Source: Streptomyces sp. TBY4
GTDB lineage: Bacteria; Actinomycetota; Actinomycetes; Streptomycetales; Streptomycetaceae
NCBI RefSeq assembly: GCF_024213195.1
Contig: NZ_JANAVF010000014.1
Location: 173,963-237,962, forward strand
Direction of reading: 5' to 3'
DNA length: 64,000 bases
The position numbers and the translations under genes are program-made. Positions 14,971-23,292 of this stretch are shown here, piece after piece. The notes under the pieces were generated by a model that was given only the letters and a program-made list of their open reading frames with translations, searched no databases and was not told where the DNA came from. Position 1 is the stretch's first letter. Every line of letters begins with the position of its first letter.

Positions 14971-16503
14971 ATGAGCACCACTTGCTGCAGCGCCACCACT
15001 GAGGAGCCGGTCCCGGCGCTCGTGGTGCTGGAAGAGCCGGCCACCGGCTGCTGCTCCGCCCCCGAGGCCACCGAAGCCCCCAAGCAGGAGGAGCCCTCCG
15101 GCTGCTGCGGCCCGGCCCCCGAGCCGGAGCCCGCCGAGGCCACCGGCTGCTGCGGTCCCGCCGAGCCCGAGCCCGTCTCCTGCTGCGGCTCCACCGAGCA
15201 GGAGGACCCGGCCGACGTGCGGACCGGCCTTACGCTCGACGACGCCGTCGCCGCCCTGGGCGGCAGCGTTCCGCAGGCCACCGACCCCGCGCCGTACGTG
15301 CTTCCGCACTGGCTCAGGGCCACCGAGGCCAGCCTCGAAGGCTCCAAGCCCTGGTACACCGTGGCCGACCGCGGCGAGGGCGAGCTCGCCTTCCTTCCCG
15401 GCTTCCTCTTCGACGCCGACCCGATCGTGGACGTCGACCCGCGCACCTACCTGGGCTGGCAGCCCAAGAACGGTGCGGTCGCCTGCTGCTCGGCCACGTC
15501 CTGCTGCGACACCACCAACGACACCGTCGAGGCGCTCGGCACCGAGGCCTTCTTCCCGGCGCTGCTCCTCGGCTCCCCGCTCGGCTACCGCTCCGAGGCC
15601 TCCGCCTCGGTCGAGGACCCGCTGCTGGTCGCGGACCTCGTCGACCGCATCGTCCCGGCCGCCGCCGAGGCCGGCGTACGGTCGATCGTCGCACCCTGGC
15701 TGCACGACGGCCCGTACAGCGAGGTCCTCGCGCTCGCCCTCCAGGCGTACGGCGGCGACATCGCCTTCCACGGCGAGAACAACCTCCTCGACCTCCAGCA
15801 CGACAGCTACGACGCCTACCTCGCCTCCCTCCCGGCCCGCAAGCGGCGCCGCGTGAAGGAGGACCGCGACCGCGCGGCGAACTCGGGCACCCGCATCGAG
15901 CGCAAGGACCGCGAGGAGCTGCGGCCGCTGGTCGGCCGGATCTCCGAGCTGATCACCCAGAACCGGCAGAAGTACGGCGGCGGCGAGGACGAGGCGCACA
16001 TCGGCGCGCTGCTCAGCGCGCTCGTCGAGGGCGAGGCGGACGTCCGCGCGTACCTCGCCTACAAGGACGACGAGGTCGCCGCCGTCTCGGTGACCGTCCG
16101 CCAGGGCAAGCGCCTGTTCGTGAAGTGGGCCGGCTTCGACTACGAGGCGCTCGGCGAGCGCAGCGGTATCTACTTCGAGATCGTCCTGGACCGTCCGCTG
16201 CGCGACGCGTACGCCGAAGGCGTCACCTCCATCGAGGCCGGTCCGGGCGCCGACGAGGCCAAGCGGCTGCGCGGCTTCAAGCCCCGCCAGATCCGCTCGG
16301 CGATCCTGGTCACCGACGCGGCCCTGCGTCCCGAGGTCGCCAAGCTGCACGCCGTCTTCGGTGCGGCCCGCCGCGAGGCGCTCGGCGCGACCACGGAGGA
16401 CGAGCCGACCACGGCGATCGGCCGCCTGAAGGCCAAGCTGCTCGGCGGCTCCGCCTACGAGCCGATCCAGCCCCTCCAGCCGGAGGGCGGCTGCTGCGGC
16501 TGA
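14971..16503 (+). CDS. GNAT/FemAB-like acyl- or aminoacyltransferase with Cys-Cys-rich N-terminus
   Basis: 510 residues. Residues 1-80 form a Pro/Glu-rich tail with five Cys pairs (5-6, 27-28, 45-46, 60-61, 71-72) in units such as TGCCGPAEPEP; two more pairs occur at 172-173 and 178-179 and one at the C-terminus (GGCCG). The body from about residue 90 resembles the peptidogalycan-biosynthesis/BioF2-like GNAT group (PF04339-like): HGENNLLDLQHDSYDAYLASL, trimmed to HGENNLL...YLASL, KRRRVKEDRD, GIYFEIVLDRPLRDA and EAGPGADEAKRLRGFKP. Vicinal thiols bind trivalent arsenic. GAGGAGAAGAAAG precedes the ATG. It could act on the GAGWD peptide or buffer arsenicals; both are inference. Confidence 0.75.
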   Translation: MSTTCCSATTEEPVPALVVLEEPATGCCSAPEATEAPKQEEPSGCCGPAPEPEPAEATGCCGPAEPEPVSCCGSTEQEDPADVRTGLTLDDAVAALGGSVPQATDPAPYVLPHWLRATEASLEGSKPWYTVADRGEGELAFLPGFLFDADPIVDVDPRTYLGWQPKNGAVACCSATSCCDTTNDTVEALGTEAFFPALLLGSPLGYRSEASASVEDPLLVADLVDRIVPAAAEAGVRSIVAPWLHDGPYSEVLALALQAYGGDIAFHGENNLLDLQHDSYDAYLASLPARKRRRVKEDRDRAANSGTRIERKDREELRPLVGRISELITQNRQKYGGGEDEAHIGALLSALVEGEADVRAYLAYKDDEVAAVSVTVRQGKRLFVKWAGFDYEALGERSGIYFEIVLDRPLRDAYAEGVTSIEAGPGADEAKRLRGFKPRQIRSAILVTDAALRPEVAKLHAVFGAARREALGATTEDEPTTAIGRLKAKLLGGSAYEPIQPLQPEGGCCG

Positions 16504-16531
16504 CCTTCATCCACATATCCACACCCCCTGA

Positions 16532-16566
16532 GCAGGCCCGGTGCGCGATGCGCGCGCCGGGCCTGC
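16532..16566 (+). terminator. Terminator hairpin
   Basis: 16-bp arms (16532-16547 and 16551-16566, one G-U pair) with a 3-nt loop, 29 nt after the acetyltransferase-like gene. From here to 16845 I see no convincing gene. Confidence 0.7.
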
Positions 16567-16845
16567 CGGCTGTGCGGGCCCTGAGGCATCGCAGCTCACC
16601 GAATCCGGCCCGCCGGGACCTTCGCACTGCCAGGGCTGACAGTCCGAGGGGGCGAGCTCTGGGGGGCGCGGTGGAGCGAAGCAGAGGGTTCGAGTGGTGG
16701 ATGACCAAGGGCACGGCCCGCAGCAACTGGCCCCGGCTGCACCGCCGGATCGCATCCCGAAGCACCTGGGGCTGATCCACCCGCGGCTCCGCACGACCGG
16801 CCCGGACCTGCTGATGTCGCACCTGGGGCCGTAGGCGGCGCGGGC

Positions 16846-17829
16846 TCAGTCCGTCCAGCCGGCCTTCGACGCAAGGACGCCGGCCTCGAAGCGGCTGCGG
16901 GCGCCGAGGCGGGCCATCATCTCCGACATCATGCGGCGGGCGGTGCGCAGGCCGATGCCCAGCTTCTTGGCGGCGATCTCGTCGGTGGCGCCCTGCGTGA
17001 GCTGGCGCAGCAGTTCGCGCTCCTGCGCGGTCAGGCCTGCCTCATCGCGGTCCCGAGTGCTGCCGATGGGGGCGGCGGCGGCCCAGACCTGCTCGAAGAG
17101 CGAGGCCAGCGCAGTCAGCACGCCGGGGCCGGTCAGCTGGACCGCACCCTTCTTGGTGTTGCTCGGGTCCACCGGCAGCAGGGCCACCTCGCGGTCGAAG
17201 AGGACCATGCGCAGCGGCAGCGCCGGCACGGTGCGGACCTCGCCGCCGTTGCCGTGGAGCCACTGGGCGTACTCGATCGTGGGGGTGTCGTTGCGGACGC
17301 TGTCCAGATAGACGGTCAGCACCCGCACTCCGCGCCGCATCAGGTCCTCGTCCAGCGGCCGGCTGGCGTCCAGGCTGGCCACGGACTGCGCACCGCCGGG
17401 CATGAAGGACAGGCACTCGCTCGTGGAGCGGTGGGCGAGTTCTTCGAGGCGGGCCTGGATGGCGTCGATGCCCTGGAGGTACTCGACACCGTGCCGCTCA
17501 CCGGTTCGCAGCTCCGAGTACTCGCCCAGGAGCTTGCTGATGGCTACCTGGCTTTCGGCGAACTGCTGCTGCTGCGCCAGCAGATTGGCCTGCTGGCGTT
17601 GGAGCAGCAACTGGAAGCCGAGGTCCGGGCTGACGGGTCTGAGTCCGCCGGGTGCCTGGATGGAGCGTCTCAGCAGGTTCAGTTCGGCCAGCCGGTCCAG
17701 GGCGCCGCGTACGGCCTCCTCCGGGCAGCTCAAGTGGACTGCGATTTCCGCAACTCCCCAGTCCTGCTGGGTCAGCATCAGTCGGTAGATCGACTCTGCT
17801 TCGGTATCCAGTCCCAAACTTGCCAGCAC
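16846..17829 (-). CDS. TrmB/LuxR-type transcriptional regulator
   Basis: 327 residues with an HTH at each end. The N-terminal winged helix (about 1-70, EAESIYRLMLTQQDW) resembles TrmB sugar-sensing regulators. The C-terminal LuxR-type HTH is LTAQERELLRQLTQGATDEIA...LGIGLRTARRMMSEMMARLG. The middle (about 90-240) is a phospholipase-D-like sensor domain as in Streptomyces cluster-situated regulators. GTG 17829 follows GGGGGTCGCT. Divergent from the gene at 18172, so it may control the peptide side or the biosynthetic core; no specific site is obvious in the 342-bp gap. Confidence 0.85.
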   Translation of the reverse strand: MLASLGLDTEAESIYRLMLTQQDWGVAEIAVHLSCPEEAVRGALDRLAELNLLRRSIQAPGGLRPVSPDLGFQLLLQRQQANLLAQQQQFAESQVAISKLLGEYSELRTGERHGVEYLQGIDAIQARLEELAHRSTSECLSFMPGGAQSVASLDASRPLDEDLMRRGVRVLTVYLDSVRNDTPTIEYAQWLHGNGGEVRTVPALPLRMVLFDREVALLPVDPSNTKKGAVQLTGPGVLTALASLFEQVWAAAAPIGSTRDRDEAGLTAQERELLRQLTQGATDEIAAKKLGIGLRTARRMMSEMMARLGARSRFEAGVLASKAGWTD

Positions 17830-18171
17830 AGCGACCCCCCGCTTGACGTCTCATATGTCGAGACAATTCCTCAACTCCATCGGCGGAGGCCGATCTTGAC
17901 AGGTCAGGGATCTGGCCGACAAGAGACGTCCGCAGGATGAGCACCCTTGCGCGCACCGCCAGAGGCGCCGACGGCCGATATCCGGGCCGCTTTCAGGCAG
18001 GTGCCTGCCGGTCGCACTTCATGCCAGCGGGTAAGCCTTCCGCCCCCTCGGAATGCTCAGCAAACTGGTGATCACAGGGCAGCGGAAGTCCCGAGAAACG
18101 GAATCCGCAGCGCGTCGAGAACGCCCCCTGCCCCAAGCCGATCCATCACCCCCCACACACGGAGGACAGCC
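17830..18171. other. Divergent promoter region
   Basis: 342 bp between the LuxR/TrmB-like regulator and the gene at 18172. Contains a TTGACA at about 17896 reading right and an AT-rich TCATATGTCGAGACAATT patch near 17850. No gene seen. Confidence 0.4.
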
Positions 18172-18681
18172 ATGCCCGCTGCGCGAAAAGCCCTGCGCCT
18201 GATGAACAGAGCGGCCGCGGTCATGCTGGGCTTCTCCCCCGCCGGCGGACACGGCTGCGGCCCCAAGTGCCGCCACACGGAGCTCTACAGCGCCGTCACC
18301 CAGGCCGAGGCCGACCAGCACGTGTGGTCCGTACCAGGACTTACCGCCCGACCGGGAGGGCCCATGTTCATGGCCACCGCCACGCTCGTCGCGGCCCGCG
18401 AGAACGAGGCCGCGAAGCTGGAATCGGCCGTGGTCACGGACATCGTCTGGGCCGCGGCAGTGCCGGCGGACGACCTCGAACACGTCCACGCGAAGACGAC
18501 TTCCGGACGCATCGAGCTGACGTTCTTCCACCGCACCAGCACCCTCGACGGCGCATTGTCCGCAGCGGCCGAGATTTGCCGCCGCGCACTGAATTCCAGC
18601 CCCACCTTGGCGCAATGGCGAATTGCCGTCACCCCCCAACTTCCCGACGCCATGCCCGGCTCGGGCGCCGTACTCGCGTGA
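18172..18681 (+). CDS. Hypothetical protein upstream of organoarsenic core
   Basis: 169 residues; good GGAGGACAGCC before the ATG. Near the N-terminus is GGHGCGPKCRHTELYSA with a Cys-x4-Cys pair bracketed by His residues, and the remainder is alpha/beta-like with GRIELTFFHRTSTLDGALSAA split by no obvious motif. I do not recognise it. It lies 35 bp before the enolpyruvyl-transferase gene in the same direction, so it should belong to the biosynthetic operon. The Cys/His cluster may bind a metal(loid). Confidence 0.7.
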   Translation: MPAARKALRLMNRAAAVMLGFSPAGGHGCGPKCRHTELYSAVTQAEADQHVWSVPGLTARPGGPMFMATATLVAARENEAAKLESAVVTDIVWAAAVPADDLEHVHAKTTSGRIELTFFHRTSTLDGALSAAAEICRRALNSSPTLAQWRIAVTPQLPDAMPGSGAVLA

Positions 18682-18716
18682 CCCAGATCACACCCCAGCA
18701 TCAGGAGTCCCACCCC

Positions 18717-20027
18717 ATGAGCGCTCTCAACGACCCCCGCCTGAAGGCCGAACAGCTCGCCGTCGAGACCATCGACTCGATCGACCACGAGGTACGGGTC
18801 CTCGGATCGAAGAGCTACACCAACCGCCAGATCGCCATCGCGGCCCTGGCTGCCCTCGACGGCAAGACCGGCGTGATCGACGGCGCCCTCGTCTCCGACG
18901 ACACCATCTACTTCGCCAACGCCGTCGCCTCCTTCGGGCACGTCAGCGTCGAGATCGACCACGACAACTACCGCTTCACCCTCACGCCCACCGGCAAGCC
19001 GATGGTGGCCCCCGAGGACGACATCTTCGTCGGCGGCGCGGGCACCCCGCTGCGCTTCCTGATCTCGATGGCGGGCCTCGCCGAGGGCATCACCACCGTC
19101 ACCGGCAACACCCGTATGCAGGAGCGCCCCTTCGGCGACCTGCTCGCGGCCCTTCCGGCCCTCGGCGTCGAGGCGGTCGCGGTGCGCGGCAACGGCTCCC
19201 CGCCGATCCAGGTCACCGGCGGCAACTTCGTCGGCGGCAAGACCAAGATCTCCGGCGCCATTTCCTCGCAGTACACCTCCTCGATCCTGATCAGCTCGGT
19301 CCTCGCCCAGCAGGACACCGAGATCGAGATCGTCGACGAGCTGGTCTCCAAGCCGTACGTCGAGATGACGCTGGCCACCCTCGCCGAGCACGGCATCACC
19401 GTCGAGCGCGACGGCTACCGCAGCTTCAAGGTCCCGGCCGGCCAGTCCTTCAAGGGCGGCCACGCCGTCGTCGAGCCCGACGCCTCCGGCCTGTCGTACT
19501 TCATCGCCGCCGCCGCGATCCTCGGCGGCCGGGTCACCATCCCCGGCATCGGCTCCACCTCCCACCAGGGCGATGTCGGTCTCGCCGAGGTCCTGGGCCG
19601 GATGGGCGCCCACGTGGAGATCACGGAGAACTCCATCACCGTCAAGGGCGGCGAACTGCACGGCATCGAGGTCGACATGGACGCCATGCCCGACGTCGTC
19701 CCGTCCCTCGCGGCGGTCGCTGCCTTCGCCCAGGGCAAGACCCACATCACCAACATCGCCAGCCTGCGCGTCAAGGAGTGCGACCGGATCGCGGCCGTCA
19801 CCACCGAGCTCCGCAAGATGGGCATCACCGTCGACGAGTACGACGACGCCATGACCATCCACGGCGGCACCCCGCACGGCGCGGTCATCGACACCTACGA
19901 CGACCACCGCATCGCCATGACCTTCGCGATCATCGGCCTGCGCACCCCCGGCGTCGTCATCAACGACCCCGGCTGCGTCGCCAAGTCCTTCCCGGCCTTC
20001 TGGAACACCCTGGACACCCTGCGATGA
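18717..20027 (+). CDS. EPSP-synthase-like enolpyruvyl transferase (putative arsenoenolpyruvate synthase)
   Basis: 436-residue member of the EPSP/UDP-GlcNAc enolpyruvyltransferase fold. It has the AroA-type features LGSKSYTNRQIAIAALA (substrate Lys/Ser), GGAGTPLRFLISMAGLA, RMQERPFGDLLAAL, SSQYTSSILIS, DASGLSYFIAAAA and DDHRIAMTFAI. Primary shikimate AroA would not be expected next to arsenic genes. In the S. lividans/S. coelicolor arseno-organic cluster the homologous enzyme is proposed to form arsenoenolpyruvate from arsenate and PEP. It overlaps the mutase gene by 4 nt (ATGA), which strongly supports a joint pathway. Specific activity is inferred from context. Confidence 0.85.
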   Translation: MSALNDPRLKAEQLAVETIDSIDHEVRVLGSKSYTNRQIAIAALAALDGKTGVIDGALVSDDTIYFANAVASFGHVSVEIDHDNYRFTLTPTGKPMVAPEDDIFVGGAGTPLRFLISMAGLAEGITTVTGNTRMQERPFGDLLAALPALGVEAVAVRGNGSPPIQVTGGNFVGGKTKISGAISSQYTSSILISSVLAQQDTEIEIVDELVSKPYVEMTLATLAEHGITVERDGYRSFKVPAGQSFKGGHAVVEPDASGLSYFIAAAAILGGRVTIPGIGSTSHQGDVGLAEVLGRMGAHVEITENSITVKGGELHGIEVDMDAMPDVVPSLAAVAAFAQGKTHITNIASLRVKECDRIAAVTTELRKMGITVDEYDDAMTIHGGTPHGAVIDTYDDHRIAMTFAIIGLRTPGVVINDPGCVAKSFPAFWNTLDTLR

Positions 20028-21553
20028 GCACCGGCACTGCCACCAACGGGATCCTGCTCGTCCTCGACGGCTGGGGCCACGCCGCCCCCGGACCCGGCAA
20101 CGCGCTCACGAACGCCCACACCCCCGTCCTCGACGCCATCGCCGCCAAGCACCCCTCCACCGTCGTGGAAGCCTCCGGCGAGCACGTCGGCCTCCTGCCC
20201 GGCACCGTCGGGAACTCCGAGATCGGCCACATGGTCATCGGCGCCGGCCGTCCGCTCGACTACGACAGCGTCCTGGTCCAGCGGCAGATCGACAACGGCG
20301 AACTGGGCGACAACCCGCGCCTGACCGAAGCCCTCGACCGGCTGGCGTCCACCGGCGGAGCCCTCCACCTGGTCGGCCAGGTCTCCGACGGGATGATCCA
20401 CTCCCACGTCGACCACCTCCACGCGCTCCTGACCATCGCGGCGTCCCGCGGTGTGCAGCGCGTCTGGGTGCACGCCATCACCGACGGCCGCGACGTCGCC
20501 GACCGCACCGCCGGTCACTACCTGGCCCGCGTCGAGGAGTTCTTCGCCACGACGGGCATCGGGGCCCTGGCCACCGTCTCCGGCCGCGGCTACGGCCTCG
20601 ACAAGAGCGGTGACCTGGAGCTGACCGCCAAGGTCAGCGCGGCCGTCGCCGACGGCAAGGGCGCCACTGCCCGCGACTACGGGCAGGTGCTGGCCGGCGC
20701 CGAGAACGGGGACGTGTGGATCACTCCCACCGTCCTCACCGACGCCGACGGCGAGCCGCTCGCCACCGTCCGCGACGGGGACACCGTCCTGTTCACCAAC
20801 TTCCGCAGCGACCGCATCCAGCAGCTCGCCGACGACCTGGTCCAGATCCTGACCGACGCGGACGTCGCCGTGCTGTCCCTGACCCAGTACGACACCCGGG
20901 CGGACATCCCCGCCCTCGTCGGACGGGCGGACGCCTCCGGCGGCCTGGCCGACGTACTCGAATCGCACGGGCTGCGCTCCGTACGCATCGCGGAGCAGGA
21001 GAAGTTCGAGCACGTCACCTACTACGTCAACGGCCGCGACGACCGCGTCCGCGAGGTCGAGGAGCACGTCCGCATCACCGCGGACACCGCCCCCGACTAC
21101 ATCTCCCGGCCCGAGATGAACCTCGCCCGGGTCACCGAGGCCATCACCGCCGCCGCCCGGCGTGACGACGTGGCCCTGGTCATCGCCAACCTCGCCAACA
21201 TCGACGTCGTCGGGCACACCGGCGACCACGACGCCACCGTCAAGGCCGCCGAGCACACCGACCGCGAGGTCGCGACGATCCTGACCGCCGCCGCGGCCAC
21301 CGGGCGCTGGGTGCTGCTCGTCGGCGACCACGGCAACGCCGAGCGCATGTCCAAGCCCGGCCCCGACGGCGCCCCGCTCCCGTACGGCGGCCACACGACC
21401 AATCCCGTACCGGCGGTCGTCGTCCCCGCGCCCGGACACATCACCGGCGAGCGCCTCGCCGACGGCGGCAGCCTCGCCGACATCGCACCCACCGTCCTCC
21501 ACCTGCTGGGCCGCCCGAACGGCCCCGCCATGACCGGCCGGAGTCTGCTGTGA
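20024..21553 (+). CDS. Phosphoglycerate-mutase-like enzyme (putative arsonopyruvate-forming mutase)
   Basis: 509-residue member of the alkaline-phosphatase superfamily resembling cofactor-independent phosphoglycerate mutase. Visible: metal Asp in LLVLDGWGHA, catalytic Ser65 in NSEIGHMVIGAGR, SHVDHLHALL, HAITDGRDV, DIDVVGHTGDH-type metal ligands (NIDVVGHTGD) and GDHGNAERM near the C-terminus. In the known organoarsenic cluster this homologue is assigned the intramolecular rearrangement of arsenoenolpyruvate to arsonopyruvate, forming the C-As bond. It is overlapped by 4 nt on each side, consistent with translation coupling. A housekeeping mutase role is unlikely in this setting. Confidence 0.85.
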   Translation: MSTGTATNGILLVLDGWGHAAPGPGNALTNAHTPVLDAIAAKHPSTVVEASGEHVGLLPGTVGNSEIGHMVIGAGRPLDYDSVLVQRQIDNGELGDNPRLTEALDRLASTGGALHLVGQVSDGMIHSHVDHLHALLTIAASRGVQRVWVHAITDGRDVADRTAGHYLARVEEFFATTGIGALATVSGRGYGLDKSGDLELTAKVSAAVADGKGATARDYGQVLAGAENGDVWITPTVLTDADGEPLATVRDGDTVLFTNFRSDRIQQLADDLVQILTDADVAVLSLTQYDTRADIPALVGRADASGGLADVLESHGLRSVRIAEQEKFEHVTYYVNGRDDRVREVEEHVRITADTAPDYISRPEMNLARVTEAITAAARRDDVALVIANLANIDVVGHTGDHDATVKAAEHTDREVATILTAAAATGRWVLLVGDHGNAERMSKPGPDGAPLPYGGHTTNPVPAVVVPAPGHITGERLADGGSLADIAPTVLHLLGRPNGPAMTGRSLL

Positions 21554-21927
21554 CCACAACCGCGATCAGCCCCCTCGCCCCCTCGATCCCGGACGGGTCC
21601 GTCTTCGCCCCCGCCTTCGCAGCCGACGCGGCCGTACGCGCCGTGGACGCGGGCAGCCCCGCCCTGGAGGCGTACGTCGCGAGCGACCCTCAGGGCCGGG
21701 TGCACGTCCTGACCGTCCGCAACGGCACCGACCAGGACCAGGAGCTGTTCCCCGAAGGACTGCTCCCGGCCGGCGACGACCCGCTGTTCTTCCTCGGCGG
21801 AGCCTCCACCACCGACGAGCACGACGGCCGGCTCGTCGCCCGCCTCGCCCCCCACGGGCACGTCCGGCTCGGGCGGATCACGCACGACGGCAAGCCCAAC
21901 CACACGACACAGGAGCAGCCCGCATGA
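21550..21927 (+). CDS. Hypothetical protein in organoarsenic operon
   Basis: 125 residues, no family recognised. Acidic, with RVHVLTVRNGTDQDQELFP and GDDPLFFLGGASTTD, predicted mostly beta. GTGA overlap with the mutase upstream and ATGA overlap with the CTP-synthase-like gene downstream make it an integral member of the operon. It may be an accessory subunit; nothing in the sequence indicates catalysis. Confidence 0.75.
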   Translation: MTTTAISPLAPSIPDGSVFAPAFAADAAVRAVDAGSPALEAYVASDPQGRVHVLTVRNGTDQDQELFPEGLLPAGDDPLFFLGGASTTDEHDGRLVARLAPHGHVRLGRITHDGKPNHTTQEQPA

Positions 21928-22631
21928 CCACCGCCACCGGCTCCCGACCGCGCATCGCGCTGATCGGCGACCACGGCAAGTCCCCCGCCCACGCCCGGCT
22001 CGACACCTTCCGCGCCGAACTGGCCGTGGACACCGAGTGGGTGCCCAGCGAGACCATCACCGGGCCCGAGTCCCTGGAGGGCTTCCACGGGATCTGGGTC
22101 GTGCCCGGGTCCCCGTACGAGAACAAGGACGGCGTGCTGTCCGCCGTCCGGCACGCCCGCGAGAACGGCATCCCCTACCTGGGAACCTGCGGGGGCTTCC
22201 AGCACGCGCTGATCGAGTACGCCCGTACCGTCGTCGGCCTCACGGACGCGGACGACGTGCAGTACGACCCCGAGGCACCGACCCCGCTGATCGTGCCGCT
22301 CACCTGCTGCCTGGCGGGCGAGCAGGCCCCGCTCCTGCTCACGGCCGGCAGCCGGCTCGCCGCCGTCTACGACGACGCCGAGCTGACCACCGAGACGTAC
22401 CACTGCAAGTACGGCCTGAACTCCGACTTCGTCGAGCGCCTGGCCGACGCGGGCGTGCTGTTCAGCGGCTGGGACACCGAAGGCGCACCGCGGGCAGCCG
22501 AGGTCCCCGGCCACCCGTTCTTCATCGGCACGCTGTTCCAGCCGGAGCTGGTCTCCGGCCCCGGCAACGTCCACCCGCTGATCAAGGCGTTCGCGGCCGA
22601 AGTGGCCGCCCGTGCGGTCGTCGCGGCCTGA
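21924..22631 (+). CDS. CTP-synthase C-terminal-region-related (class I amidotransferase-fold) protein
   Basis: 235 residues matching only the glutaminase half of CTP synthase; the N-terminal ATP/UTP synthetase domain is absent. The nucleophile elbow is present (GTCGGFQHA, Cys89), but the triad His is replaced: the usual FHPE reads FQPE (Gln206, Glu208). A Cys pair occurs at 128-129 (LTCCLAG). Class I glutaminase activity would therefore be impaired. CTP-synthase-like genes accompany the organoarsenic core in model Streptomyces, where a nucleotide-activation role has been suggested; this copy cannot make CTP itself. Cytoplasmic. Fourth gene of the overlapping operon. Confidence 0.82.
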   Translation: MTTATGSRPRIALIGDHGKSPAHARLDTFRAELAVDTEWVPSETITGPESLEGFHGIWVVPGSPYENKDGVLSAVRHARENGIPYLGTCGGFQHALIEYARTVVGLTDADDVQYDPEAPTPLIVPLTCCLAGEQAPLLLTAGSRLAAVYDDAELTTETYHCKYGLNSDFVERLADAGVLFSGWDTEGAPRAAEVPGHPFFIGTLFQPELVSGPGNVHPLIKAFAAEVAARAVVAA

Positions 22632-22651
22632 CGTCCGGGGCTGCTGCTGCG

Positions 22652-23041
22652 CTAAGCCTGCTGCTCCGCGTCGCCCCAGATGAGGGCGTTGAGCACGTCG
22701 CGCCGGTCGGGCGCGACCGCGTACCAGGCCCAGGTCCCGCGCTTCCGGCGCGTGACCAGGCCGGCGTCCGAGAGGACCTTCATGTGCTGACTGACCGTCG
22801 ACTGGGCCAGGCCCAGGAGCGGCGTCAGGTCACAGACGCACGCCTCGCCGTCCGGGGCCGCCAGCAGGACGCTGAGGATCTGCAGGCGCGTCGGATCGGA
22901 CAGGCCCTTCAGGGTCCGCGCGAGGACCTCCGCCCGCTCCCGGGGCAGCGGATCCACTTCGAGGGGCGGCCCGCAGGTCGGGTCCTCTTCGATGAAGGCC
23001 AGGAGCCGAGGGGGCTGCCCGGTCACCTGTTCTACGGACAT
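22652..23041 (-). CDS. arsR: ArsR-family metalloregulator
   Basis: 129 residues with the canonical As(III) motif EACVCDLTPLLGL and recognition helix LAQSTVSQHMKVLSDAG; wing WAWYAVAPDRRDV. The N-terminal 35 residues (LAFIEEDPTCGPPLEVD) carry one more Cys. ATG 23041 chosen; upstream in-frame sequence is not ArsR-like. It converges on the biosynthetic operon and is divergent from the Pst-like importer, so it is the likely regulator of arsenate uptake. Confidence 0.9.
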   Translation of the reverse strand: MSVEQVTGQPPRLLAFIEEDPTCGPPLEVDPLPRERAEVLARTLKGLSDPTRLQILSVLLAAPDGEACVCDLTPLLGLAQSTVSQHMKVLSDAGLVTRRKRGTWAWYAVAPDRRDVLNALIWGDAEQQA

Positions 23042-23292
23042 ACAGGTCAGCCTACGTCCAAGGGCTGAACGCCCAAGTCGAAGATCGTTCTGTTCACTCA
23101 TTGTTGGCCGGTAATTAAGCCGGATCCCGACCACCCTCCGGCCCCCTCCCGGCAGGTGGGTGCCGCACGCGGTTCATGCCATACGGAACCTCTTCTCCGG
23201 CACCCTCCCACCGACCAGACTCCCGATCACCAGGGTGGCCCGACCTCCACCCGCCGGTAATCCACCCATCGTTCACCAGCAAAGGCACCGCC
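23042..23292. promoter_or_regulatory. Divergent promoter of ArsR and Pst-like importer
   Basis: 251 bp with an AT-rich stretch around 23085-23120 (GTTCACTCATTGTTGGCCGG, then TAATTAAG). It must hold both promoters. No long inverted repeat like the other ArsR sites is obvious. Confidence 0.4.

Noticed and set aside
16693..16833. 46-codon frame downstream of the Cys-pair gene
   Set aside because: Has a GTG start but sits behind a terminator with no conserved features; insufficient support.
18717..20027. Primary shikimate-pathway aroA
   Set aside because: Overlap with the mutase gene and the arsenic surroundings fit the organoarsenic paralogue better; not formally excluded.
19895..21559. 554-codon minus-strand frame across the mutase gene
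   Set aside because: Gly/Val/Asp-rich antisense shadow typical of high-GC genes; real motifs lie on the plus strand.
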